Notes: generated from the letters alone by a model not told the origin. 57,247 bases of DNA from Gemmatimonadota bacterium (GCA_040882465.1 JBBEBG010000039.1:1-57247), one strand, 5' to 3'. Shown: positions 8,885 through 16,774, numbered from the stretch's first letter. Translations and numbers: made by a program.

Positions 8885-10033
8885 ATGGCCCGTATTCGCA
8901 TGGCTCCAACTCTCGCCGCCCTCGCGGCCGCCCTGACTCTCCTTCCCGCTTGTTCCGCCGGACCGGGGGTCGACGGGGGGGAGGCGAACGGCATTGAGCC
9001 CGAATTCGCGGCGCTCCAGGCACGAGGGGCGATCGGGATGGGAGTGGACCAGTACGCCTCAACCCATCTCTTCGATGCCCTCCCGGACGGCGGGCGCATC
9101 GAGTTCCAGTTCAACGGGGACGATCCCGAGGAGATCGCCACGATTCGCCGGCACCTCCAGGAGATTCAGGTCGCCTTCGCGGCCGGGGACTTCAGCACTC
9201 CGGCCTTCGTACACGCGCAGAATGTGCCCGGAACGGACGTCATGGCGGCCCGGAAGGAGCACATCGGGTACGTCTACAACGAGCTCCCTCGGGGCGGTGA
9301 ACTACGGCTAGTCACGAGCGACCCCGAGGCCCTCGAGGCGATCCGCGTCTTCATGGCCTTTCAGCGGGACGATCACCGGGCGGAAGGGGTGGACCATGCG
9401 ACGATGGATCACTCCACCATGGATCACTCGGCGATGGGAGCCGGTGCCGCCGCCGCGGGCGGGATGAGCCATGAAACGGGCGCCCAAGGGGCGTCGGATC
9501 AGGCCGCCATGGATCGGACCGCGCATCACCTGGAGATGGGGGGCGGGGACGTTGCCTTCGCGGCGGACATGGACATCATCCATGAACTCGTGACCAACAA
9601 TCGGGCCATCACCCGAACGGTCGAGCATCTTCCGAACGGGATCCGGACCCTGACGGAGTCAACGAGCCCAGCTGTGGCCGGATTCATCTCCGCGCACGTC
9701 GCCAGCATGGAGCGGCGCCTCGAGGCGGGTGAGCTCTTCAACCTCTTCAGCGAGACGATCCCCGTCCTCTTCGAGAACTACGATCAGATTCATTCCACCT
9801 TCGAGTACGGTGCGAGGGGCGTGGCGGTGATCCAGACCTCCGAGAACCCGGAGATCGTGCAGGCCCTTCAGGCCCACGCCGCCGAGGTGACCGAGCTGGT
9901 GGACGAGGGGATGATCGCGATGATGCGCGGGATGATGTCGGACGGCTCGCAGGGGATGATGGGTGGCATGATGGAGGGGACCACGGGCGGGATGCCGGGC
10001 CCGGAAACGATGCCGGAGGGGCGCCAGCCCTGA
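8885..10033 (+). CDS. His/Met-rich lipoprotein, probably metal-binding
   Basis: 382 residues. Signal peptide with lipobox LLPAC (Cys23), so exported and lipidated. A segment at 170-184 repeats MDH-[AS]-[TA] (HATMDHSTMDHSAM), and the last ~40 residues are methionine-rich (MMRGMM, GMMGGMM). Such His/Met clusters bind Cu(I)/Ag(I) in periplasmic proteins. Between them, residues 225-345 form a helical domain of unknown family. The start is set by AAGGGGGA 5-6 bases upstream. It is followed after 18 bases by an ECF sigma factor and lies divergent from arsR, so a role in metal handling is likely; which metal is unknown. Confidence 0.75.
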   Translation: MARIRMAPTLAALAAALTLLPACSAGPGVDGGEANGIEPEFAALQARGAIGMGVDQYASTHLFDALPDGGRIEFQFNGDDPEEIATIRRHLQEIQVAFAAGDFSTPAFVHAQNVPGTDVMAARKEHIGYVYNELPRGGELRLVTSDPEALEAIRVFMAFQRDDHRAEGVDHATMDHSTMDHSAMGAGAAAAGGMSHETGAQGASDQAAMDRTAHHLEMGGGDVAFAADMDIIHELVTNNRAITRTVEHLPNGIRTLTESTSPAVAGFISAHVASMERRLEAGELFNLFSETIPVLFENYDQIHSTFEYGARGVAVIQTSENPEIVQALQAHAAEVTELVDEGMIAMMRGMMSDGSQGMMGGMMEGTTGGMPGPETMPEGRQP

Positions 10034-10051
10034 CCCCAAGAGGGAGAATGA

Positions 10052-10666
10052 ATGGCGGGAGGGGGAGCCGGGTCGCGGTCGGGTGGAGGGGACCTTCCTC
10101 CCGGAGAGGATTCCGACGAGGCGCTCGTCCGAGCGGTTCGGAACGGGGACCGGGATGCGCTCGAGACGCTCGTTCGACGCTACCTCCGCCCCGTGCACGC
10201 GGTGGCAGCCTCCTTCTTCGCCGAGCCGGAGGAGGTGGAGGACACGGCACAGGAGACATTTCTCCGGGCCCTGGGGGCGCTCGATGGGTACGATCCCCGC
10301 CGCCCCTTCGCCCCCTGGCTCTATCAGATTGCACGCAATGTGGCACGGAACCGGCTCGCTGCCCGGGCCCGGTGGAAGCTGGAGGAACTCCCCTTGGGAG
10401 GGATGGAAAGTCCCGATCCGGGTCCGGAGGTGGAGATGGAGCGGACCGAAGCGCGAGACCGGGTGGTAGCCGGCCTGATGCGGCTCCCGGAGCAGCGGAG
10501 GACAGCCTTCAGACTCGTGGACGTGGAGGAAATGTCCGCGGAGGACGCGGGACGCATCATGGGACTCACCCCGGGTACGGTGCGATCCCATGTGCATCAT
10601 GCGCGAAGGGAGTTGAGGAAGGCGCTGGGCGAGTACGCCGAAGCCCCACGAGAGGGAGGAGGGTGA
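10052..10666 (+). CDS. ECF-family RNA polymerase sigma factor
   Basis: 204 residues. Region 2 runs about 22-95 (EALVRAVRNGDRDALETLV, then DTAQETFLRAL and PWLYQIARNVARNRL) and region 4 about 135-195, with the helix-turn-helix GRIMGLTPGTVRSHVHHAR. There is no region 3, as in all ECF sigmas. It sits between the His/Met-rich lipoprotein and a one-span membrane protein, in the place where ECF sigmas are controlled by a membrane anti-sigma factor. Confidence 0.92.
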   Translation: MAGGGAGSRSGGGDLPPGEDSDEALVRAVRNGDRDALETLVRRYLRPVHAVAASFFAEPEEVEDTAQETFLRALGALDGYDPRRPFAPWLYQIARNVARNRLAARARWKLEELPLGGMESPDPGPEVEMERTEARDRVVAGLMRLPEQRRTAFRLVDVEEMSAEDAGRIMGLTPGTVRSHVHHARRELRKALGEYAEAPREGGG

Positions 10667-10670
10667 CCGC

Positions 10671-11138
10671 ATGAGCCATCGTACACAGTCGGATGAGGAG
10701 GCGGGTGCCCCGCTCCCGCTCCCGCGCGATTGGTTGCCGGAGGCACATCCGCCCGCGGAGGACCCCGCCTGGGAGGGGAAGATTGCCCGGATCCTAGCTG
10801 CCGCCGATCCCGAGCTCGTTCGGCGAACGGACGGGATCCGCCCAGCCGCCCTCCCCCGGTGGACTGAAGTGGGAGAATGGTGGCGGCCCGCCCTGGCACT
10901 GGCGGCCGGGGCGGCAGCACTCTTCTTCGTGGTGGACCGTTCCACCCCCTCCCTGGGGGGGGCGCCCCTCGACGCGATCGCGCTGACGCTCGTGGCCGCC
11001 GAAGGGGATCCGGCGGCGCTCTGGCGGAGCCTGGGCGAGCGAGCCGATCCCGTGCTCGCCCACGTCGCGATGGAGGATCACGACGCCTTCGTCGATCCGG
11101 CGGGCCCCCGTACCCCTGCGGATGGAGAGATCCGATGA
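10671..11138 (+). CDS. membrane anti-sigma-factor-like protein
   Basis: 155 residues: a cytoplasmic-type N-terminus of about 75 residues, one transmembrane helix (about 76-93, PALALAAGAAALFFVV) and an exported C-terminal part of about 60 residues. No zinc anti-sigma HxxxCxxC motif is present. It starts 2 bases after the sigma stop region (spacing under 5 bases) and overlaps the next gene as ATGA. Position, size and topology suggest it holds the ECF sigma at the membrane; sequence similarity alone would not show this. Confidence 0.6.
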   Translation: MSHRTQSDEEAGAPLPLPRDWLPEAHPPAEDPAWEGKIARILAAADPELVRRTDGIRPAALPRWTEVGEWWRPALALAAGAAALFFVVDRSTPSLGGAPLDAIALTLVAAEGDPAALWRSLGERADPVLAHVAMEDHDAFVDPAGPRTPADGEIR

Positions 11139-11566
11139 CCATGTCCAAAGGGTGGGTTCGCATGCGGGCCGCCGGAACGGTCCTTCTCCTCCTCCTGTCT
11201 GGAGCCGTAGTGGGGATCGCGGTGGACCGACTTTGGTTTTCCGCCCCCGTGACCAGTGCGGAGGCGATGCCGCTGACCGTGGACGCGATGGCGGCACAGC
11301 TTGGGCTGTCGGCCGGCGAAGAGGCGCGGCTGACCGCGCTTTTGGACACTTTGAATGCAGAGATGGCCGGCGCGATGGCCGGAGGTTCCGAGGCCCTCAT
11401 GACCGCAACCCACGCCGCGCACCTCCGCATCGAAGCCTCCCTCCCGCCGGAGGCCCGATCGGCCTTCCATGCCTGGATGCGTGAGCAGCACCAGCGCATG
11501 ATGCTGCGCATGCATCAGGGTGCTTTGGTACCGGAGGCCATGGATTCCGGCGTGATGCACCCCTAA
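11135..11566 (+). CDS. membrane-anchored periplasmic sensor, CnrX/ZraP/Spy-like heavy-metal resistance protein
   Basis: 143 residues: a transmembrane anchor at about 12-31, then a helical periplasmic domain. The pattern LGLSAGEEARL...LPPEARSAFHAWM matches the two LTxxQ-like helical hairpins of the heavy-metal-resistance/CpxP-Spy fold. The last helix is metal-ligand-rich (HAWMREQHQRMMLRMHQ, 112-128), like the His/Met sites of CnrX. It overlaps the anti-sigma-like gene by 4 bases. Sigma, membrane partner and sensor together parallel CnrH-CnrY-CnrX of Cupriavidus; the equivalence is inference. Confidence 0.72.
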   Translation: MTMSKGWVRMRAAGTVLLLLLSGAVVGIAVDRLWFSAPVTSAEAMPLTVDAMAAQLGLSAGEEARLTALLDTLNAEMAGAMAGGSEALMTATHAAHLRIEASLPPEARSAFHAWMREQHQRMMLRMHQGALVPEAMDSGVMHP

Positions 11567-11741
11567 GTCGGGATCCTCCTGGAGGGTGGTCGATGCGGCG
11601 ATCGCGAAAGCCGGCGCACGCTATGGGACGGAACGGGCGTTGTAACCGTGCGGGCGGCGCGCGGTGTGCTCCCGTCCGATATATTTCCGCACCGTGCAGA
11701 TACCGAGGTCGCGCTCGAAGTGACCTCATGAGGAGGTCGGC

Positions 11742-14009
11742 ATGTTCGACGTCATAGGCTTTCATGCCTACCCGTTGCTCTTTGCCGTCCTGTTGACAGC
11801 CCCCGCACCTGCCATGACCGATGTCGATAACCCGGTCGAGGCTCGTCTCGGCACTCCGGCTGAGATCGAGTGGCTGGAGGTCGACATGTCGCGCCGCGAG
11901 CTCCGTGTTTCCGAAGGCACTACTGTGGAAGTGAGGGGAAGTGGTAGCCTTCAATTCCGAAATGGGCGACGCGTCATCGAATTTCCGGAGTCCCTCATCG
12001 TATTGATCGACGGCGCCGAGGTCGCGGGGTCTGGAACAGCCGAGGCCGGCGCGGAGGTCGTATTGATCTCGGAGAGCGGTGAGATCCGCTGGACGCTGCG
12101 GCAGGCGTTCAGCATCCCTCGCGAAGAGGGGACGACAATTTCCGACGACGATCCAGAGGCGACGGCTGCCATCGAGACCATCGAGCAGATCCAGTTCTTC
12201 CTGCGGGTCGGAACCGACGGAGTCACGACGTTCTTCCACCCGACCGACCAGGATGTGAGCCGTGCGGAACCACGCCGTCCGGACCCTTGGCCCCCCGCTC
12301 GGGCCGCGCGACACGTGGCTGTGCGGTCGGAGCTCGACACATATTTCGCGCGCTTGGCACAGTTCGGATTTTCCGGCACGGTGTCATTCGCCGAAGGCGA
12401 CGACCTCGTCTTCGCCGATGCTTACGGGCTGGCGGATCGCGAGGACCGAAGACCCTTCCTGCCGTCGACAATCCTCACGATCGGATCCATCACCAAGTCC
12501 TTCACGGCGGCTGCCGTGCTCAAGCTCCAGGACATGGGGCTCCTGGCGGTGGCGGATGCGATCACCGTCTATCTGGACGACGTGCCCGCGGACAAACAGG
12601 AGATTACGCTCCACCAGTTGCTGACGCACACATCTGGGCTGAAACGCAACGGCCTGGAGGGCGGTGATCTGAACCTCGAAGCCACTCGCGATGCCGTCCT
12701 GAGAGATGTTCTCCGGAGTGAACTTCTGTCACCTCCCGGCGCCGCGTACAGCTACTCCAACGTCGGATACTCGCTTCTCGCAGTCATCGTCGAGAACGCT
12801 TTGGGGCTCTCATACGAGGAATTCGTTTATCGGTACCTGCTCGTCCCTTCCGGCATGTTCCGCACGGGATACCTCCTGCCGTCCTATCGATCCGAAGAGC
12901 TGGCTGCGGGTTATCTCGACGGAGAGCGCCTGGATCCCGTGATTCGCCTGCCCATGCTCGCAGATGGGCCGACGTGGAACCTGAGGGGCAACGGCGGGCT
13001 GCACTCGGACAGCTACGATATGTTCCGGTGGTTCGTCGCATTGCGGTCCTACAAAGTGTTGTCGACCGACGCTCTGAACGCCATGACCGAGGCCCACGTG
13101 GACCAGGGGGACGGGAATCTGTTCTACGGCTATGGGTTGGATGTCGGAAGAACCTCCGTTGGGACGCGCGAACTCTCGCACCGCGGAGGCAATGGCTACT
13201 TCTCGGCCGCGTTCCACTGGCTTCCGGATGAAGACTACATGTTCTTCATCGGATCGAACGCCGCCTCTCAGGTCAACATGACTCGCCTGTCGGGGACGGT
13301 GAAATCCATCCTTCTGGGGGAGCCCTATGCGCTGCCCCCACTCCTGGCCTCCGTACCGGCTGCGACGCTGCGCGAGTATGAGGGGAGCTACCTCTTCCTC
13401 GAAGGCGACAGCGTGGTCGTGACGCACGTGGACGGCGCCCTCGTACTTCGCGGCAGCGGCGACTACGGTATTCAGGCTGTGCTGGGCGGCACAAGAACGC
13501 TGGCCGATGCTCAGGTTGAAGGGCTGGCGCAGCGGTCGCTGGCCCTGCTCGAAGCCGAGTTCAGGGGTGATTTCGAGCCCAAGTACGAGGCCATGGGAGG
13601 AACTACGTCAATCCTGGATCTCGAGCGCTATCACCAGTACGATCGGGAGAATTGGGACGATCAGTTCGGACCCCTCGAGCGGATCGATATCGCGGCGGCC
13701 GCCGGGGAAGCAGATGAAGTCGAGATCGTCGTTCGGCTGAATTTCATGCGAGGAGCCGGGGCCCAGATCCATACCTGGCGGGAGGAGCGGCTCGCGAACA
13801 TCTCGGTTATCCCCGATTGGAGGGAATTCGACTTCAGCCGGACCGTCTTCCCCATCTCGGACACAGAATTCGAATCATTCACGACCGGCTCGGCGATTCG
13901 GGCCATGATTCGGATCGAGCGAGAGGATCAGGCGCTGGACGCCGCTCGCTCCATCGTCTTTCCTCTGCATCCAGATACGCCGCGCGCGCAACCTGCCTCG
14001 GGGGGGTGA
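11742..14009 (+). CDS. exported serine hydrolase (class C beta-lactamase/penicillin-binding fold) with N- and C-terminal extensions
   Basis: 755 residues. Signal peptide (cleavage near PAPAMT), then about 165 residues of a beta-rich region (FecR-like phrases such as VSEGTTVEVRGSG), then the serine hydrolase domain from about 195 to 520. The active site is visible: Ser249-x-x-Lys252 (SITK), Tyr338-Ser-Asn340 and HRGG near 480. The C-terminal 230 residues match the lipocalin-like tail common in environmental ClassC homologues. It is probably a peptidase or esterase in the periplasm; a true beta-lactamase role is not implied. A GAGGAGG ribosome site precedes the start. Confidence 0.85.
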   Translation: MFDVIGFHAYPLLFAVLLTAPAPAMTDVDNPVEARLGTPAEIEWLEVDMSRRELRVSEGTTVEVRGSGSLQFRNGRRVIEFPESLIVLIDGAEVAGSGTAEAGAEVVLISESGEIRWTLRQAFSIPREEGTTISDDDPEATAAIETIEQIQFFLRVGTDGVTTFFHPTDQDVSRAEPRRPDPWPPARAARHVAVRSELDTYFARLAQFGFSGTVSFAEGDDLVFADAYGLADREDRRPFLPSTILTIGSITKSFTAAAVLKLQDMGLLAVADAITVYLDDVPADKQEITLHQLLTHTSGLKRNGLEGGDLNLEATRDAVLRDVLRSELLSPPGAAYSYSNVGYSLLAVIVENALGLSYEEFVYRYLLVPSGMFRTGYLLPSYRSEELAAGYLDGERLDPVIRLPMLADGPTWNLRGNGGLHSDSYDMFRWFVALRSYKVLSTDALNAMTEAHVDQGDGNLFYGYGLDVGRTSVGTRELSHRGGNGYFSAAFHWLPDEDYMFFIGSNAASQVNMTRLSGTVKSILLGEPYALPPLLASVPAATLREYEGSYLFLEGDSVVVTHVDGALVLRGSGDYGIQAVLGGTRTLADAQVEGLAQRSLALLEAEFRGDFEPKYEAMGGTTSILDLERYHQYDRENWDDQFGPLERIDIAAAAGEADEVEIVVRLNFMRGAGAQIHTWREERLANISVIPDWREFDFSRTVFPISDTEFESFTTGSAIRAMIRIEREDQALDAARSIVFPLHPDTPRAQPASGG

Positions 14010-14046
14010 GTCTCGGGGGAGCTGGCCCTATTTTTCGCGGTGATCA

Positions 14047-14130
14047 CGGAGGCGGAGGGACTCGAACCCCCAAGGGCTTGCGCCCGCCGCATTTCGAGTG
14101 CGGTGCCTTACCAGTTAGGACTACGCCTCC
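14047..14130 (-). tRNA. tRNA-Ser(CGA), copy 1
   Basis: 84 bases. The acceptor GGAGGCG pairs with CGCCTCC, discriminator G. The anticodon loop CTCGAAA gives CGA (codon UCG), and the long variable arm is typical of serine tRNAs. It is identical to the copy at 15260-15343, and the flank just before the 5' end shares TCCGAGGTAACA. CCA is not encoded. It stands about 1.1 kb away from the main array. Confidence 0.93.
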
Positions 14131-14629
14131 GGGAGCTGTTACCTCGGAGGCCGATCAGTGGTTCTTGGGTCAGGACGCGGAGGTCTGCGGCGGAGGATTC
14201 CGGTGAACGGAGAGCCCGCGTCGTGCCAGTCATCACGGCACGAAGCCGATCTCCGTGAGGGCTGCGATGTACTGGGGATCCTCGCTGAGGAGCCGGTCTA
14301 TGCTCGGCCTTCGGAGGCGGCGCGCAGGTGCGGGAATCCCATTGCGAACCGTTGACTCGAGGGCAACCGGAGCGCGCTCCTGGGTTCCGTGCGGGCACCC
14401 TCTCCCAGTCCGCATCGCCTCGGGCGCCCGTCGCAGGGGTCGACGGTATCCTCGGCCATCGAGATGTCGTCGGGGTCCAGCACCAGCTCCAGGTACGGTT
14501 GTGGCTGGCCCATTTGAATGAGCCGATGAACGGGAAGTCCCTATCGATTCCGCGGTGATTGCGTACGAGCACCCTTTCGAAGTACCGTTTTGTGCGGATG
14601 TCAAACCCCGACTTGACCCGGAGGCACCT
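14131..14629. other. 500-base stretch between tRNA-Ser copy 1 and a small lipoprotein gene
   Basis: No intact gene is convincing. Minus-strand frames contain protein-like pieces in different frames (one ending SIDRLLSEDPQYIAALTEIG at 14233, another from 14513 with PYLELVLDPDDISMAEDTVD), which would suit a small gene broken by a frameshift. This is weak evidence. Confidence 0.3.
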
Positions 14630-15019
14630 ATGCGCGCCACTCGATCCCGTTGGGTCGGATGCGCACTGCTAGTCATGTTCGCGACCGCAGCATGCGCCAG
14701 CGCCGGAACGACAGGCGATACGAACCCGGGAACCGATGCGCCCAGGGAGGGCTCGAGCATCCTGATTCTGAACTCGACTCCCGGTGGCAGCGTGGTCACT
14801 GCCTACATCGTGCCACAGGGCGGGGCCCCAGAGCCCCTCGGCACCATCGATCCGGGCCGCCAGAGAGAGTTCCCGTTCGACGGACCTACGGGGAGCTATC
14901 GGCTCCGCCTGATCGGCTCTCGAGGTGAGCAGTTGAGCGACTCGTTCCAGTTCTATGCGAACTCCGAAGCTCGCTGGGACGCCGGAACGAGTACACGCGT
15001 CCGGGTCAGCGGCAACTGA
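14630..15019 (+). CDS. small predicted lipoprotein between two identical tRNA-Ser genes
   Basis: 129 residues. Start ATG with GGAGG 5 bases upstream; signal peptide and lipobox (TAACASAG, Cys near residue 22). The mature part looks like a small beta-sandwich (ILILNSTPGGSVVTAYIVP, then GSYRLRLIGSRGEQ), similar in style to PEGA-type or surface beta domains. No family is recognised. It is the only intact gene in the interval flanked by the two tRNA-Ser(CGA) copies. Confidence 0.65.
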   Translation: MRATRSRWVGCALLVMFATAACASAGTTGDTNPGTDAPREGSSILILNSTPGGSVVTAYIVPQGGAPEPLGTIDPGRQREFPFDGPTGSYRLRLIGSRGEQLSDSFQFYANSEARWDAGTSTRVRVSGN

Positions 15020-15259
15020 CGGGTCTTGCGCGATGGGGCGCCCCTCGCGGAGGTCGTTCAGGATGGATGTAGTGTCGCCTGGTGGAGCCACCCACCGCTT
15101 CTCGGCACTCGCGACATCCGCGCCGGATGGGTGTGGGTATGGATCTCCTGGAGCCAGCCTCTGGCACCGGCAGGCACGGTCCAGAAACGACGACGCCCCC
15201 GATCCTGCGAGGGACACCGAGGGCTGAGAAGCCGTGGGGTACTTCAGTCTCTGCGGAAG

Positions 15260-15343
15260 CGGAGGCGGAGGGACTCGAACCCCCAAGGGCTTGCGCCCGC
15301 CGCATTTCGAGTGCGGTGCCTTACCAGTTAGGACTACGCCTCC
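15260..15343 (-). tRNA. tRNA-Ser(CGA), copy 2
   Basis: Identical base for base to the 14047-14130 copy, with acceptor GGAGGCG/CGCCTCC, anticodon CGA and a long variable arm. It is the last gene of the minus-strand tRNA array. The 12 bases TCCGAGGTAACA, four bases before the shared 5' end region, are also shared, so the duplication includes a little leader sequence. Confidence 0.93.
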
Positions 15344-15379
15344 GGGGCATGTTACCTCGGAACGTGGTCGGGGGTCCTT

Positions 15380-15453
15380 CAGTCGGGGCGCCCGGATTAG
15401 CTCCGCTGCGCTCCGCAGATCGGGGCGAACACGATCTTGCTCTTCGATACCAG
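15380..15453 (-). repeat. tail module after tRNA-Pro(CGG) ending in a copy of the tRNA 3' strand
   Basis: Reading on the minus strand from the tRNA 3' end, about 52 spacer bases are followed by a second exact copy (15398-15380) of the 19 bases AATCCGGGCGCCCCGACTG that end the tRNA (15469-15451). The spacer contains TATCGAAGAGCAAGA and GATCTGCG-GAG-CGCAG, a stable hairpin, then GGAGCTAATCC. The same module follows tRNA-Pro(GGG) at 17668-17811, with the tail adapted to that tRNA. The period is 71 bases. Confidence 0.85.
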
Positions 15454-15527
15454 TCGGGGCGCCCGGATTCGAACCGGGGACCTCTGCGACCCGAACGCAG
15501 CGCTCTACCGGACTGAGCCACGCCCCG
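15454..15527 (-). tRNA. tRNA-Pro(CGG)
   Basis: 74 bases. Acceptor CGGGGCG/CGCCCCG, discriminator A; anticodon loop TTCGGGT gives CGG (codon CCG). CCA is not encoded. The last 16 bases plus 3 flanking bases are repeated 71 bases downstream. Confidence 0.94.
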
Positions 15528-15585
15528 GGGTCTTTTGCATCCTTACCCAATCCCATCCGAACTCCGTCCAGACCATGCCGTCGAG

Positions 15586-15669
15586 CGGACGGGGTGGGAT
15601 TCGAACCCACGCGGGCTTGCACCCACACGATTTCCAATCGTGCGCCTTAAGCCACTCGGCCACCCGTCC
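15586..15669 (-). tRNA. tRNA-Ser(GGA)
   Basis: 84 bases with a long variable arm. Acceptor GGACGGG/CCCGTCC, discriminator G; loop TTGGAAA gives anticodon GGA (codons UCC/UCU). Confidence 0.94.
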
Positions 15670-15701
15670 GAATCCCCTATACCGTCGAATCTTGCCACGT
15701 A

Positions 15702-15787
15702 CGGAGGGGGTGGGATTCGAACCCACGCGGGCCTTTCGGCCCAACGCCTTAGCAGGGCGCCGCCTTAAGCCACTCGGCCACCCCTCC
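15702..15787 (-). tRNA. tRNA-Ser(GCT)
   Basis: 86 bases with a long variable arm (GGGCCGAAAGGCCC). Acceptor GGAGGGG/CCCCTCC, discriminator G; loop CTGCTAA gives GCT (codons AGC/AGU). Confidence 0.94.
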
Positions 15788-15792
15788 TCCAG

Positions 15793-15865
15793 TTGCCCCT
15801 CCTGGGTTCGAACCAGGACTCTCCTGATCCAGAGTCAGGCGTGTTGCCAATTACACCAAGGGGCA
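15793..15865 (-). tRNA. tRNA-Gln(CTG)
   Basis: 73 bases. Acceptor TGCCCCT/AGGGGCA, discriminator A; loop CTCTGGA gives CTG (codon CAG). The U1-A72 pair is normal for glutamine tRNA. Only 5 bases separate it from tRNA-Ser(GCT), so the two are co-transcribed. Confidence 0.94.
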
Positions 15866-15887
15866 ATAACCGCGCTCCGTGTCGGAG

Positions 15888-15960
15888 AGCCACCAGTCGG
15901 ATTCGAACCGACGACCCCGTCATTACGAATGACGTGCTCTACCGACTGAGCTATGGTGGC
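15888..15960 (-). tRNA. tRNA-Thr(CGT)
   Basis: 73 bases. Acceptor GCCACCA/TGGTGGC; loop TTCGTAA gives CGT (codon ACG); discriminator T. Confidence 0.93.
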
Positions 15961-15968
15961 GTAGAGTA

Positions 15969-16041
15969 TGGAGCCGAGGGGAGTCGAACCCCTGACCTCT
16001 GCAGTGCGATTGCAGCGCTCTCCCAACTGAGCTACGGCCCC
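15969..16041 (-). tRNA. tRNA-Ala(CGC)
   Basis: 73 bases. Acceptor GGGGCCG/CGGCTCC, with the G3-U70 pair that marks alanine identity; loop ATCGCAC gives CGC (codon GCG); discriminator A. Confidence 0.94.
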
Positions 16042-16061
16042 GAGGCGGGAATTCCGGAAAG

Positions 16062-16135
16062 TGGGCGCGAGAGGAGTCGAACCTCTGACCTCTACGATGT
16101 CAACGTAGCGCTCTAACCAACTGAGCTACGCGCCC
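16062..16135 (-). tRNA. tRNA-Val(GAC)
   Basis: 74 bases. Acceptor GGGCGCG/CGCGCCC, discriminator A; loop TTGACAT gives GAC (codons GUC/GUU). Confidence 0.94.
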
Positions 16136-16173
16136 TCAATTGCCTTTGACGATTGCCCTCGAAGCGAGGTGAG

Positions 16174-16247
16174 TGCGCCCGGAGGGATTCGAACCCCCGA
16201 CCTCTTGATCCGTAGTCAAGCGCTCTATCCATCTGAGCTACGGGCGC
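16174..16247 (-). tRNA. tRNA-Arg(ACG)
   Basis: 74 bases. Acceptor GCGCCCG/CGGGCGC, discriminator A; loop CTACGGA gives ACG. The A34 is expected to become inosine, reading CGU/CGC/CGA. Confidence 0.94.
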
Positions 16248-16271
16248 CCAACCCCCTGCTTCCCCTTCTCA

Positions 16272-16355
16272 TGCCCACGACAGGACTCGAACCTGTACGC
16301 CGTTTCCGGCACTGGTCCCTCAAACCAGCCTGTCTACCAATTCCAGCACGTGGGC
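16272..16355 (-). tRNA. tRNA-Leu(GAG)
   Basis: 84 bases with a long variable arm. Acceptor GCCCACG/CGTGGGC, discriminator A; loop TTGAGGG gives GAG (codons CUC/CUU). Confidence 0.94.
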
Positions 16356-16385
16356 GACACTCATTAGACCGATCCCACAGAGCAG

Positions 16386-16469
16386 TGCTCGAGGGGGGAC
16401 TCGAACCCCCACAGGGTTACCCCCACAGGATCCTGAATCCTGCGCGTCTACCAATTCCGCCACCCGAGC
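16386..16469 (-). tRNA. tRNA-Leu(CAG)
   Basis: 84 bases with a long variable arm. Acceptor GCTCGGG/CTCGAGC (one G-U pair), discriminator A; loop TTCAGGA gives CAG (codon CUG). Confidence 0.94.
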
Positions 16470-16486
16470 TCCAGATCACTCTGGAG

Positions 16487-16559
16487 TGGAGCCGAGGGGA
16501 ATCGAACCCCTGACCTCCTGAATGCCATTCAGGCGCTCTCCCAACTGAGCTACGGCCCC
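16487..16559 (-). tRNA. tRNA-Ala(GGC)
   Basis: 73 bases. Acceptor GGGGCCG/CGGCTCC with G3-U70, discriminator A; loop ATGGCAT gives GGC (codons GCC/GCU). Outside the anticodon arm it is nearly identical to tRNA-Ala(CGC) at 15969. Confidence 0.94.
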
Positions 16560-16596
16560 TTCACCGACCACGACCCGAAGTTGTCAAACAGCGCTA

Positions 16597-16670
16597 CGGG
16601 GCTGACGGGACTCGAACCCGCGGCCTCCGGTGTGACAGACCGGCACTCTAACCAACTGAGCTACAGCCCC
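16597..16670 (-). tRNA. tRNA-Asp(GTC)
   Basis: 74 bases. Acceptor GGGGCTG/CAGCCCC; discriminator G as expected for aspartate; loop CTGTCAC gives GTC. Confidence 0.94.
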
Positions 16671-16702
16671 CAACCCTGCGCCGGACCAGCCGGCTCCAGC
16701 AA

Positions 16703-16774
16703 CGCCCCCACGGGGAATCGAACCCCGATCGCCACCTTGAAAGAGTGGTGTCCTAGCCGTTAGACGATGAGGGC
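16703..16774 (-). tRNA. tRNA-Glu(TTC)
   Basis: 72 bases. Acceptor GCCCTCA/TGGGGGC (one U-G pair), discriminator G; loop CTTTCAA gives TTC (codons GAA/GAG). Confidence 0.94.

Noticed and set aside
9369-9480. Short tandem DNA repeats encoding MDHST/MDHSAM
   Set aside because: They are coding repeats inside the lipoprotein gene, not a CRISPR or other array. No CRISPR-like array was seen anywhere in the window.
15437-15949. Long open frames with phrases like 'GGTRTPKGLRPP' and 'GFEPTRAC'
   Set aside because: These are translations of tRNA T-arms, a well-known artefact in misannotated databases.
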